21,414 nt of DNA from assembly GCA_015486095.1 (NCBI GenBank), contig WFSK01000117.1:1-21414 (forward strand), written 5' to 3'. A model generated the notes under the pieces. That model had not been told where the DNA came from, made no database searches, and was given only the letters and a program-made list of their open reading frames with translations. Positions 7,987 to 14,966 of this stretch are shown piece after piece; the stretch's first letter is position 1; each line of letters opens with the position of its first letter. The stretch is from Thermotogae bacterium. GTDB lineage: Bacteria; Thermotogota; Thermotogae; B3-G13. Made by a program: the position numbers and the translations under genes.

Positions 7987-8667
7987 ATGATCATAAAAAA
8001 CTACATGGAAGATTATGTATCCAAATTAGTCAAATTCGTTTTAAGGCAAAGAAAAGAAAAACTCGGAGAAAAGGGAGAATATGATGTGATAGCCTATGTG
8101 CTTAATAGAGTAAGACCGAGATATATGGTAAGCTCTCGTGGGCAGATTCATACTATAAAGGATTTGTTCTACTCTTTTCAGGAAAGAGCCGATATCTTGA
8201 AGTTGATACTCGAAGCGATAGATATAGTTAAATCCAGGAGGAAGAGTGATTCAACAGAGATCCTCTTGGAAGGTATAGAGCAGAATAAATCTTATTTTAT
8301 CTTTCCAGTCCTTATGGGAAGAGTATTCGATGAGGATTACTTTCCAGCTATAGGGGCAGAGGTTACCCTTTTGATGAACGGTAAGAAGATGGAGATGATC
8401 AATTCATCGTGGTCCAATCCTTACATTCTAAACAAGAGTTCGAAAGAATATTTCAATTTCTTAGCGAAACCCATCCCTGCAGAAGATTTAGGAAAAGTAT
8501 GCGAATTCCCTTTAGATGTAAAGATAACCTTAAGGGGTTTTAAAGATTACATATATAGGGTAGATCTTTCTCTAAAGAGTATCATCATGATCGAGGGACT
8601 CAGTCTATTCGATGAGATAAAGGACATCGGAACCATTGTGATCGAAAGAAAAAAGAGAGGATCATGA
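7987..8667 (+). CDS. ComFB-like N-terminal domain fused to an unrecognised C-terminal domain
   Basis: A 226-residue soluble protein with no signal peptide. Residues 5-52 fit the late-competence ComFB pattern: NYMEDYVSKLVKFVL, then YDVIAYVLNRVRPRYMVSSRG, matching the family's usual 'ME..V...L ... D..A.ALN.LPPRYVVS..G'. The cysteines usually seen between the two halves of ComFB are absent here (KEKLGEKGEYD), so any metal binding is lost. The remaining 120-odd residues, rich in beta-like segments (YFIFPVLMGRVFD, FPAIGAEVTLLMN, FPLDVKITLRGF), match nothing I know. The role is unknown; ComFB proteins are linked to competence, and some homologues to nucleotide signalling or surface motility. It follows the amidase by 21 bases behind AGAGGTGAT, and overlaps the patatin gene by four bases. 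Confidence 0.72.
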   Translation: MIIKNYMEDYVSKLVKFVLRQRKEKLGEKGEYDVIAYVLNRVRPRYMVSSRGQIHTIKDLFYSFQERADILKLILEAIDIVKSRRKSDSTEILLEGIEQNKSYFIFPVLMGRVFDEDYFPAIGAEVTLLMNGKKMEMINSSWSNPYILNKSSKEYFNFLAKPIPAEDLGKVCEFPLDVKITLRGFKDYIYRVDLSLKSIIMIEGLSLFDEIKDIGTIVIERKKRGS

Positions 8668-9497
8668 AGCTAGGTATTGCTCTATCTGGAGGAGGAGCAA
8701 GGGGAGGTATAGAACTCGGTATATTGTATTCCTTGGTCAAGAGGTATCATATCAAGATCGATGTAATAACAGGAACATCTATAGGAGCGATCATAGGTGG
8801 TATATATGCCAGCGGGATGGAAATAGAAGATATGATAAATTTCTTGTATTTATTCGAAGCGGACAAGTATTTGAAGGATATCTCTTTGTTGATCTCTAAC
8901 GAAAAGGGTATTAGGAAACGGTTAAATTCATATCTGAAATTTTATCGTTCTATAAACCTTCTTACGGATAGAGAATATCTAGATGATGGTGAAAAGATAT
9001 TGGAACTCCTTAAGGTGTTAACTAAGAACAAGGACTTCGAAGATTGTGAGATACGTTTTGGAGTAAATGCAGTGGATCTGATAAGTGGGAAAGAAGTATA
9101 TTTAACGAAGGGAAGACTCTATAAAGCAATGAGGGCAAGTATGTCCATACCAGGTATATTCAAACCTGTAGAAATGGATGGTATGCTTTTAGTAGATGGA
9201 GGAACGGTATGTAATGTTCCAGTATCGTTGGCGAGGAAGCTTGGGGCAGAAAAGGTAATAGCTATAGATTTAAGAAACAAAGAAGAATTGAAGGATTTTT
9301 CGAATGGCTTTGAAGTATTATGGCGCGCAGGAACGATAGCTGCCAAGCACATAACCGATAAGGAATTGAAGAAAGCAGATCACGTCATCGAGATACCAAC
9401 TGATATAGATATACTCGATTTCGATAGGATGGCTGAATGTTTGGAGCTTGGGATGAATTATGATCTTTTTCCTGCGATAAGAAAGATATTGCAATAA
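8664..9497 (+). CDS. Patatin-like phospholipase (RssA/YchK-type)
   Basis: A 277-residue cytoplasmic or peripheral serine hydrolase. It has the oxyanion-hole motif GGGARG (9-14), the nucleophile elbow GTSIG with Ser39 (37-41), and the DGG catalytic aspartate D178 (178-180), the complete Ser-Asp dyad of bacterial patatins. Length and the N-terminal MKLGIALSGGGARG match the short RssA/YchK/NTE-like group. These enzymes cleave acyl esters of phospholipids, though the physiological substrate is rarely known. It is the last gene of the murF operon, overlapping the ComFB-like gene by ATGA, so it is probably tied to envelope lipid turnover. Two palindromes follow the stop. Confidence 0.92.
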   Translation: MKLGIALSGGGARGGIELGILYSLVKRYHIKIDVITGTSIGAIIGGIYASGMEIEDMINFLYLFEADKYLKDISLLISNEKGIRKRLNSYLKFYRSINLLTDREYLDDGEKILELLKVLTKNKDFEDCEIRFGVNAVDLISGKEVYLTKGRLYKAMRASMSIPGIFKPVEMDGMLLVDGGTVCNVPVSLARKLGAEKVIAIDLRNKEELKDFSNGFEVLWRAGTIAAKHITDKELKKADHVIEIPTDIDILDFDRMAECLELGMNYDLFPAIRKILQ

Positions 9498-9521
9498 TTT
9501 GCATGCAAATTTTTGCAAAAA
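9496..9521. repeat. Two adjacent palindromes after the patatin gene
   Basis: ATTTGCATGCAAAT (9497-9510) is a perfect 14-base palindrome and TTTTTGCAAAAA (9510-9521) a perfect 12-base one, sharing one base. AATTTG-CATG-CAAATT followed by a short T run could act as a weak terminator for the murF operon. Alternatively the pair could be a binding site for a regulator of the aminotransferase operon. The stem has few G/C pairs, so I am unsure. Confidence 0.35.
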
Positions 9522-9547
9522 GCCATATCTTGCATAAGACAAAATTA

Positions 9548-9661
9548 GCCACAAAGGCGCAGAGATACGAAGAAAACATTGGGTAAGTATGGACTTAAAC
9601 TCAAAAAACTTCGAACTATTCTCTCATTTCTCGTTGTTATTTTTTTCTGTGCTTCAGTGGC
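9548..9661. mobile_element. Decayed MITE-like element with imperfect terminal inverted repeats
   Basis: A 114-base non-coding stretch begins with GCCACAAAGGCGCAGA (9548-9563) and ends with the reverse complement of GCCACTGAAGCACAGA (9646-9661); 12 of 16 terminal bases match. The left end continues as GATACGAAGAAAACA. This is the look of the widespread 'GCCACAGAGGCACAGAGACAC' intergenic repeats found in many bacterial genomes, recalled from general knowledge. No ORF or transposase is present, so any movement needed outside help. It lies in the 220-base gap before the aminotransferase gene; I see no convincing promoter outside it. Confidence 0.45.
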
Positions 9662-9717
9662 AATTTATATCATTTTTGGCATAGAATTTGCTAATATATG
9701 TATGGAGGTGAAAGACT

Positions 9718-10944
9718 ATGAATGAATTTGAACCTAAGTATGCATCGAGAACGAAGAAGATAAAGGCATCCCTCATTCGTGAATTGTTGAGAATGACACA
9801 ATTCAAAGATATCATATCTTTTGGAGGAGGAGTGCCAGATCCAGAAACATTTCCAATAAACACCTTGAAACGTATAGCCTACGATGTGATAGAAAGAGAA
9901 TATGCCACAGCGTTGCAATATGGAGTTACCGAAGGAGATCGGTTATTTCGTGAGAATCTTATTCGCTTTATAGCGGAAAAGGATGATATACAGGGACTCG
10001 ATGTGGATTCCGTGCTCGTAACCACAGGTTCTCAGCAGGCGTTGGATCTGATCGGACGTATCTTCATAGATGAAGGAGATATCATATTGGTAGAAGGACC
10101 AACCTATTTGGGTGCCCTCAGTGCATTCAACATCAATGGCCCGCACTATATCACAATTCCGTTAAAGGATGATGGAATTGACATAGATTGTCTCGAAAAT
10201 GAGTTGAAGGAACTGGAAGAAAGTGGCGAATTGAAACGTGTGAAGTTCCTCTATACGATCCCGAACTTTCATAACCCAGCTGGTGTGACCATGAGTTTGG
10301 AGAAGAGAAAAAAGGTTATAGAATTCGCTCAGCGCTATGATTTTCTCATAATTGAGGATGATCCGTATGGACTGCTGCGTTATGAAGGTGAACCTATTCC
10401 ACCTATCTTTAAGTTGGATAGTGGTGAAAGGACAGTGTTATTGAACACATTTTCTAAGATACTCTCACCCGGTTTGAGATTGGGTACGATCGTTGGCAAG
10501 AAGGAAGTTATAAGAAAAATCGTGCTCGCGAAACAGGGTGCTGATCTATGCACTCCAACCATAACACAGAGGATAGCCGCGAGATATCTTGAGACAAACG
10601 AGATAATGGAAGATATAAAGGTTACAAGGGATAAATATTCTAAGAAATTGAAGACGATGCTGAATGCGCTCGAGAAATATATGCCAAAAGACGATTCGAT
10701 ATCTTGGACACATCCTAAAGGTGGATTATTCCTGTGGATGAGACTTCCCAATTACATGGATACAATGCAGTTCTTCGATGAAGCGGTGAACGAATACAAG
10801 ATAGCGTATATCCCAGGTTTTTCTTTCTATGCCGATGGTTCTGGAAAGAACACTATGAGGCTTTCCTTCTGTCTCCCTTCGGAAGAGAAGATAGAAGAAG
10901 GTATAAAACGTCTATCGAACCTCATTAAGAAATATATGAGGTAG
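9718..10944 (+). CDS. PLP-dependent fold-type-I aminotransferase (LysN/2-aminoadipate or branched-chain/aromatic type)
   Basis: A 408-residue class I/II aminotransferase without the GntR domain of MocR proteins. Visible motifs are the N-terminal ISFGGGVPDPETFP (33-46), TTGSQQALDLIGR (102-114), PNFHNPAGV (182-190), EDDPYG (213-218) and the PLP lysine K247 in NTFSKILSPGLRLG. This subgroup includes Thermus LysN and related enzymes that act on 2-aminoadipate, leucine and aromatic amino acids with 2-oxoglutarate. It stands first in the operon with butyrate kinases, Ptb and a 2-oxoacid:ferredoxin oxidoreductase, so its likely job is the first step of amino-acid fermentation, making the 2-oxoacid for that enzyme. 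The ATG has a strong GGAGGTG site. Five bases separate it from the first kinase gene. Confidence 0.9.
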   Translation: MNEFEPKYASRTKKIKASLIRELLRMTQFKDIISFGGGVPDPETFPINTLKRIAYDVIEREYATALQYGVTEGDRLFRENLIRFIAEKDDIQGLDVDSVLVTTGSQQALDLIGRIFIDEGDIILVEGPTYLGALSAFNINGPHYITIPLKDDGIDIDCLENELKELEESGELKRVKFLYTIPNFHNPAGVTMSLEKRKKVIEFAQRYDFLIIEDDPYGLLRYEGEPIPPIFKLDSGERTVLLNTFSKILSPGLRLGTIVGKKEVIRKIVLAKQGADLCTPTITQRIAARYLETNEIMEDIKVTRDKYSKKLKTMLNALEKYMPKDDSISWTHPKGGLFLWMRLPNYMDTMQFFDEAVNEYKIAYIPGFSFYADGSGKNTMRLSFCLPSEEKIEEGIKRLSNLIKKYMR

Positions 10945-10948
10945 GAAT

Positions 10949-12016
10949 ATGGGATACAGGATATTGGTTATAAACCCGGGTTCTACCTCTACAAAGGTAT
11001 CCATATTTGAGGATAAAAAGCAAGTAGTCGATGACAAGCTTACTCACAGCAGGGAAGAACTCTCGAGTTTTTCATCACTCTTACAGCAACGAAGATTTCG
11101 TGAAAGCGCAATATTGAACGTCATAAAAAGTAAAGGTTATACTGTAGATGAATTCGATGCCATAGCTGCAAGAGGAGGGATCCTGAGGCCCTTACCGAGT
11201 GGTACCTATGTGATAAACAAAAAAATGGTAGATTATCTCAAGTATGAAACCCCTGTTCAACATGCCTCTAACTTGGCTGCCATAATAGCGTACGATCTAT
11301 CCAAACAGCATGATATACCTGCCTATATAGTTGACCCTGTGAGTGTGGATGAATTCGATGACGTCGCTCGGATATGTGGTATGCCAGATCTACAACGCCG
11401 CAGTTTAACTCATGCCTTGAACATTAAAGCGATAGCGAGGAGATGTGCGGAAGAGCTGGGCAAGCCATATGAAGGGTTGAATCTCATAATCGCCCATCTC
11501 GGGGGTGGTATTTCCATCACCGCACATAGGAAAGGTAGGATGATAGATGCAAACAATGCAAACGATGAAGGCCCATTTTCTCCTGAAAGAACTGGAGAAG
11601 TCCCTGTTGGTGCTCTGGTCAAGGCAGCCTACAGTGGAAAGTATACCTATGAGGAACTCTATTCTTGTTTGGTCGGAAATGGTGGTATGTCTGCTTATTT
11701 AGGGACCAATGACTTAAGGGTAGCTATAAGACGCGTTGAAAAAGGCGATGAAAAGGCGAAATTGGTGTTGAAGGCTATGGTATATCAGATATCCAAGGAG
11801 ATATATGCCATGGCAGCTGTCTTAAAAGGTAAGATAGATGCTATAGCCATAACTGGAGGTATGGCGTATGAAACGTACATCGTAAACTCAATAAGAGAGT
11901 ATGTTTCCAACCTAGCACTTGTCTTGATCTTTCCTGGTGAGATGGAGATGGAAGCCTTAGCATTAGGGGTTTTACGAGTGCTCAATGGAGAGGAGAAAGC
12001 AAAAGTTTATGAATGA
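10949..12016 (+). CDS. buk: Butyrate (branched-chain carboxylate) kinase 1
   Basis: A 355-residue acetokinase-family ASKHA enzyme of standard Buk length. It moves phosphate from acyl phosphate to ADP, giving a carboxylic acid and ATP. Visible are NPGSTSTKVSIFED (9-22) at the N-terminus, AARGGILRPLPSGTY, HASNLAAIIA, the phosphate-binding IIAHLGGGIS, the FSPERTGEVPVGAL region and AITGGMAYE near the adenosine site. It precedes ptb, as in clostridial energy-yielding pathways in which the gene order is usually ptb-buk. A second, related copy lies just beyond ptb; both end in GEEKAKVYE. Substrate could be butyrate, isobutyrate, isovalerate or 2-methylbutyrate; the VOR-like enzyme downstream favours branched-chain acids. 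The ATG sits behind GAGGTAGGAAT. Confidence 0.95.
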   Translation: MGYRILVINPGSTSTKVSIFEDKKQVVDDKLTHSREELSSFSSLLQQRRFRESAILNVIKSKGYTVDEFDAIAARGGILRPLPSGTYVINKKMVDYLKYETPVQHASNLAAIIAYDLSKQHDIPAYIVDPVSVDEFDDVARICGMPDLQRRSLTHALNIKAIARRCAEELGKPYEGLNLIIAHLGGGISITAHRKGRMIDANNANDEGPFSPERTGEVPVGALVKAAYSGKYTYEELYSCLVGNGGMSAYLGTNDLRVAIRRVEKGDEKAKLVLKAMVYQISKEIYAMAAVLKGKIDAIAITGGMAYETYIVNSIREYVSNLALVLIFPGEMEMEALALGVLRVLNGEEKAKVYE

Positions 12017-12020
12017 GGTG
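12015..12020 (+). promoter_or_regulatory. Ribosome binding site that decides the ptb start
   Basis: GAGGTG lies 6 bases before the ATG at 12027 and overlaps the buk1 stop codon. The two earlier in-frame ATGs (11985, 12009) lie inside buk1 and would add residues that Ptb proteins lack. Confidence 0.6.
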
Positions 12021-12026
12021 AGAGTT

Positions 12027-12947
12027 ATGAGAGTAGATTCATTCGATACCTTATTGCAAAGCGCCAAGGATATTCCTCGTAGAAGGGTAGCAGTGGTTAT
12101 GGCAGAGGACCCGCCCGTGTTGAAAGCGGTCGAGAAGGCAAGGGTAGAAGGTATGATAGAAGCTGTGCTCTTCGGCAAGAGGGAGAAATTACAAGAAGTC
12201 GCAGGAAAAACAGGCATTTCTCTTCAAAATTATGAAGTAGTAGATGTATCGTCGCCTCAGAAGGCTGCATATGAAGCGGTGCGCTCTGTAAGAGATGGTA
12301 AATGTGATATGTTGATGAAGGGGTATGTAAAGACGGCAGTGCTATTGAAAACCGTGTTGGATAAGGAGATAGGACTTCGCACTGGTAGAACACTGAATCT
12401 GGTCAGTATATTCGAGATACCCACCTACCGCAGGTTGATAATGATGGCAGATGCAGGCATGATCATAGCTCCAACGCTTCAACAGAAGGTGGATATGATA
12501 AACAACTGTGTTGAGGTAGCAAAGAGTATCGGATGGGAAAAACCACTTACCGGCATAATCAGTGCTGTAGAGGTAGTGAATCCCGATATGCCTGCAACCA
12601 TAGAGGCTGCGATACTTGCGAAGATGTGTGATAGAGGACAGATAAAGAATACGATAGTGGATGGACCATTTGCTGTAGATAACGCTGTCTCTATCGAAGC
12701 TGCTGAACATAAACATATCATCAGCCCCGTAGCCGGGAGAGCAGATATTCTCATAATGCCTAACATCGATGTCGGTAACGTTTTCTACAAAGCATTGGTA
12801 TTTCTGGCAAGCGCAAAAGTTGCATCCACCATTGCTGGTGCTGCTGCTCCTATAGTTCTTACCTCCCGTGCAGATACAGAAGATATGAAACTATATTCCA
12901 TCGCGTTATCCTCCCTTTACGCCGAGAGGAGGTCAAATCCAAAGTGA
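12027..12947 (+). CDS. ptb: Phosphate butyryltransferase (branched-chain phosphotransacylase)
   Basis: A 306-residue phosphotransacylase that swaps CoA for phosphate on an acyl-CoA, supplying the acyl phosphate for butyrate kinase. It opens with MRVDSFDTLLQSAKD and VAVVMAEDPPVLKAVEKA, the typical Ptb N-terminus. Further on it has DMLMKGYVKTAVLLKTVLD, MMADAGMIIAPTLQQKVDMI, VDGPFAVDNAVS and ADILIMPNIDVGNVFYKALVFLA, with the ADILIxPxI.xGN signature of the Pta/Ptb family. I chose the ATG at 12027 over 11985 because of the GAGGTG site and because the resulting length matches the family. It is flanked on both sides by butyrate kinases; its stop overlaps the second kinase's GTG. The preferred acyl group is not visible in the sequence. 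Confidence 0.95.
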   Translation: MRVDSFDTLLQSAKDIPRRRVAVVMAEDPPVLKAVEKARVEGMIEAVLFGKREKLQEVAGKTGISLQNYEVVDVSSPQKAAYEAVRSVRDGKCDMLMKGYVKTAVLLKTVLDKEIGLRTGRTLNLVSIFEIPTYRRLIMMADAGMIIAPTLQQKVDMINNCVEVAKSIGWEKPLTGIISAVEVVNPDMPATIEAAILAKMCDRGQIKNTIVDGPFAVDNAVSIEAAEHKHIISPVAGRADILIMPNIDVGNVFYKALVFLASAKVASTIAGAAAPIVLTSRADTEDMKLYSIALSSLYAERRSNPK

Positions 12948-14011
12948 AGAGAATCCTGGTCATAAATCCTGGCTCGGTTTCCACCAAGCTTGCCGTCTTT
13001 GAAGACGAAAAAAAGAGGATATCTATTACTCTCCATCACTCCTCTGAGGAGTTATCAAAGTATTCCACCGTATACTCTCAGTTCACATTCCGTAAGAAGG
13101 TGATCATCGATTTTTTGAAGGAAAATAAATTGTCTCCCAGGGATTTCGATTGTGTTGTGGGAAGAGGAGGTTTGTTACATCCATTGGAGAGTGGAACGTA
13201 TATAGTGAATGAAAGGATGAAGGAAGATGTGAAAAATGCAAGATACGGTGAACATGCGTCGAATCTTGGAGCGATCCTGGCAGATGAGATAGCGAGAGAA
13301 AACGATGGTCCTGCTTTCATCGTGGACCCAGTCGTGGTAGATGAGATGGTAGACTTTGCACGCCTTTCAGGACATCCTATGTTCGAACGTAAATCCATAT
13401 TCCATGCACTCAATCAAAAGGCAGTCGGAAGAGATGTGGCAGAAAAATTGGGTAAAAGATACGAAGATTGCAATTTCGTTATAGCCCACATGGGAGGAGG
13501 CATCTCTATAGGAGCACACATGAAGGGTAAAATAGTCGATATAAACAACGCACTGAATGGTGACGGGCCATTTACACCCGAAAGATGTGGAACAGTGCCT
13601 GTAACACAGCTTTTGAGATTATGTTATTCTGGTAAATACACATACGAGGAAATGAAGAAGAAGATCAAAGGAAAAGGTGGTCTTGTAGCTCATTTGGGGA
13701 CCAACGATGCGCGTAAGGTGTTGAAGATGATAGAAGCAGGAGACAGGCATGCCAAATTGATCTTTGAAGCGCTTACCTATCAGGTGTCGAAATGGATATG
13801 CAAGATGGCAACGATATTCAAAGGCGATGTAGATGCAATCGTACTCACAGGTGGACTGGCATATAGCGAATGGGTAGTATCATCGATAAGAGAAAGAGTG
13901 GAATTTCTCGCACCCGTGGAAGTGATCCCGGGTGGTGATGAGATGAGAGCACTTGCTTTGGGTGCGTTGAGGGTGTTGAGAGGCGAAGAGAAGGCTAAGG
14001 TTTATGAATGA
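12944..14011 (+). CDS. buk: Butyrate (branched-chain carboxylate) kinase 2
   Basis: A second 355-residue butyrate kinase. It starts with GTG, overlapping the ptb stop as GTGA, behind a strong GAGGAGGTC site. The motifs match buk1: NPGSVSTKLAVFED, VGRGGLLHPLESGTY, EHASNLGAILADEI, VIAHMGGGISIGAH, DGPFTPERCGTVPV and VLTGGLAY. The two proteins have the same length and aligned motifs but differ at many positions, so this is an old duplication with room for different substrate preference, not a recent copy. The C-termini LRVLxGEEKAKVYE and the DNA across both stops (TTTATGAATGA) are nearly the same. Two kinases beside a single ptb suggest that one phosphotransacylase feeds two enzymes of different chain preference; that is inference. 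Confidence 0.95.
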   Translation: MKRILVINPGSVSTKLAVFEDEKKRISITLHHSSEELSKYSTVYSQFTFRKKVIIDFLKENKLSPRDFDCVVGRGGLLHPLESGTYIVNERMKEDVKNARYGEHASNLGAILADEIARENDGPAFIVDPVVVDEMVDFARLSGHPMFERKSIFHALNQKAVGRDVAEKLGKRYEDCNFVIAHMGGGISIGAHMKGKIVDINNALNGDGPFTPERCGTVPVTQLLRLCYSGKYTYEEMKKKIKGKGGLVAHLGTNDARKVLKMIEAGDRHAKLIFEALTYQVSKWICKMATIFKGDVDAIVLTGGLAYSEWVVSSIRERVEFLAPVEVIPGGDEMRALALGALRVLRGEEKAKVYE

Positions 14012-14699
14012 AGATAGGTTCGATCTCAGGATCGTTAACAACAACAAGAGACTTTTCGCTTTTATCGGAGACTTCGGTAGTGGAAAGACCGAATTAGCCA
14101 TCAACTTTGCCTTGATGAGAAAGGCACTCGGGAAGGAAGTCGCAATAGCAGACCTGGATGTAGTCAATCTATATTTCCGTTCTCGCGAATATGTGGACTA
14201 TCTGGAAAAACTAGGGATCAAGGTCATACTACCTCCTCGGGAATATAGGAATGCAGATGTTCCTATAATAACTCCAGTAGTTATGGGTAGCATATCCGAT
14301 CACAATATCGATCTTGTCCTCGACATCGGTGGTGAAGAAGATGGAGTTGCCGTTTTGGGGTATCTCTCGGAGTACCTTAAGAAGGAGGCTTATGAAGTAT
14401 TGTTCGTTATAAACGGACGCAGGCCCTTCACGAGAAAGATAGAAGATATCGTGAGCTTATATGATAGATTAACGAGAAAGGCGAGAGGAGTGAAGATAAA
14501 TTCTCTGGTGAACAACACGAATCTGATGGATGAAACTACAGGTGAGATAGTAAAAGAGGGAGAAGAACTACTTGTAGAGGTCTCAAAGGTTCTTTCTATT
14601 CCGGTAGCCTTCAACTCGATCGCAGAGGGAGTGGATTTGAAAGGAATAACTTTAAAATATCCGATCTTTCGCATAAAGAGATTCAACGTCACCTATTGA
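14004..14699 (+). CDS. P-loop ATPase of unknown role in the 2-oxoacid oxidoreductase operon
   Basis: A 231-residue soluble protein I recognise only at the fold level. Residues 17-30 hold a Walker A loop, IGDFGSGKTE (21-30). It is followed by IADLDVVNLYFRSRE (48-62), which resembles the DxD region of MinD/CobQ/CooC-like SIMIBI ATPases, then LVLDIGGEEDG (104-114) as a Walker B-like strand, FVINGRRPF, and NSLVNNTNL at the base-recognition position. It lacks the second 'deviant Walker A' lysine of MinD/ParA (KGGxGKT) and has no CxxC like the Fe-S scaffolds NBP35/Mrp. The gene overlaps the end of buk2 and precedes the ferredoxin subunit by 15 bases. A maturation or regulatory role for the oxidoreductase is possible but unproven. 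Confidence 0.85.
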   Translation: MNEDRFDLRIVNNNKRLFAFIGDFGSGKTELAINFALMRKALGKEVAIADLDVVNLYFRSREYVDYLEKLGIKVILPPREYRNADVPIITPVVMGSISDHNIDLVLDIGGEEDGVAVLGYLSEYLKKEAYEVLFVINGRRPFTRKIEDIVSLYDRLTRKARGVKINSLVNNTNLMDETTGEIVKEGEELLVEVSKVLSIPVAFNSIAEGVDLKGITLKYPIFRIKRFNVTY

Positions 14700-14714
14700 G
14701 AAAGGAGGTTCGAT

Positions 14715-14951
14715 ATGGCACTTGGATACATTGAAATAGATGAAGAGAGGTGTAAAGGTTGTGGATTGTGTATGAATGCCTGTCCCAAAAAAGTGATAAG
14801 ATTCAGCAAATCCTTTAACAGTAAAGGATATCATCCCGCCGAATTCTACGATCCAGAAGGGAATTGTATAGCATGTGGATTTTGCTACATGATGTGCCCT
14901 GATACTGCTATTACAGTATATCGGTATGAGAAGGTAGCGGCTAACAAATGA
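14715..14951 (+). CDS. vorD: 2-oxoacid:ferredoxin oxidoreductase delta subunit (2[4Fe-4S] ferredoxin)
   Basis: A 78-residue ferredoxin. Two clusters are predicted from CKGCGLCMNACP (13-24) and from CIACGFCYMMCP (about 51-62), each with the CxxCxxCxxxCP pattern. This is the small electron-transfer subunit of four-subunit 2-oxoacid oxidoreductases, passing electrons from the thiamine site to external ferredoxin. It stands directly before the alpha subunit (15-base gap) with a strong AAAGGAGG site. Subunit order delta-alpha-beta-gamma matches many bacterial VOR/KOR operons. The letter given to each subunit varies between naming schemes. Confidence 0.9.
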   Translation: MALGYIEIDEERCKGCGLCMNACPKKVIRFSKSFNSKGYHPAEFYDPEGNCIACGFCYMMCPDTAITVYRYEKVAANK

Positions 14952-14966
14952 GAGAGGAGGCAGAAT

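Noticed and set aside
9662..9717. Promoter of the aminotransferase operon (TTGGCA/TAGAAT/TAATAT boxes)
   Set aside because: Several partial boxes are present but none has an acceptable 16-18 base spacing, so I could not choose one.
12342..12716. Minus-strand 124-codon open frame inside ptb
   Set aside because: Antisense shadow; ptb in the other strand has full family motifs.
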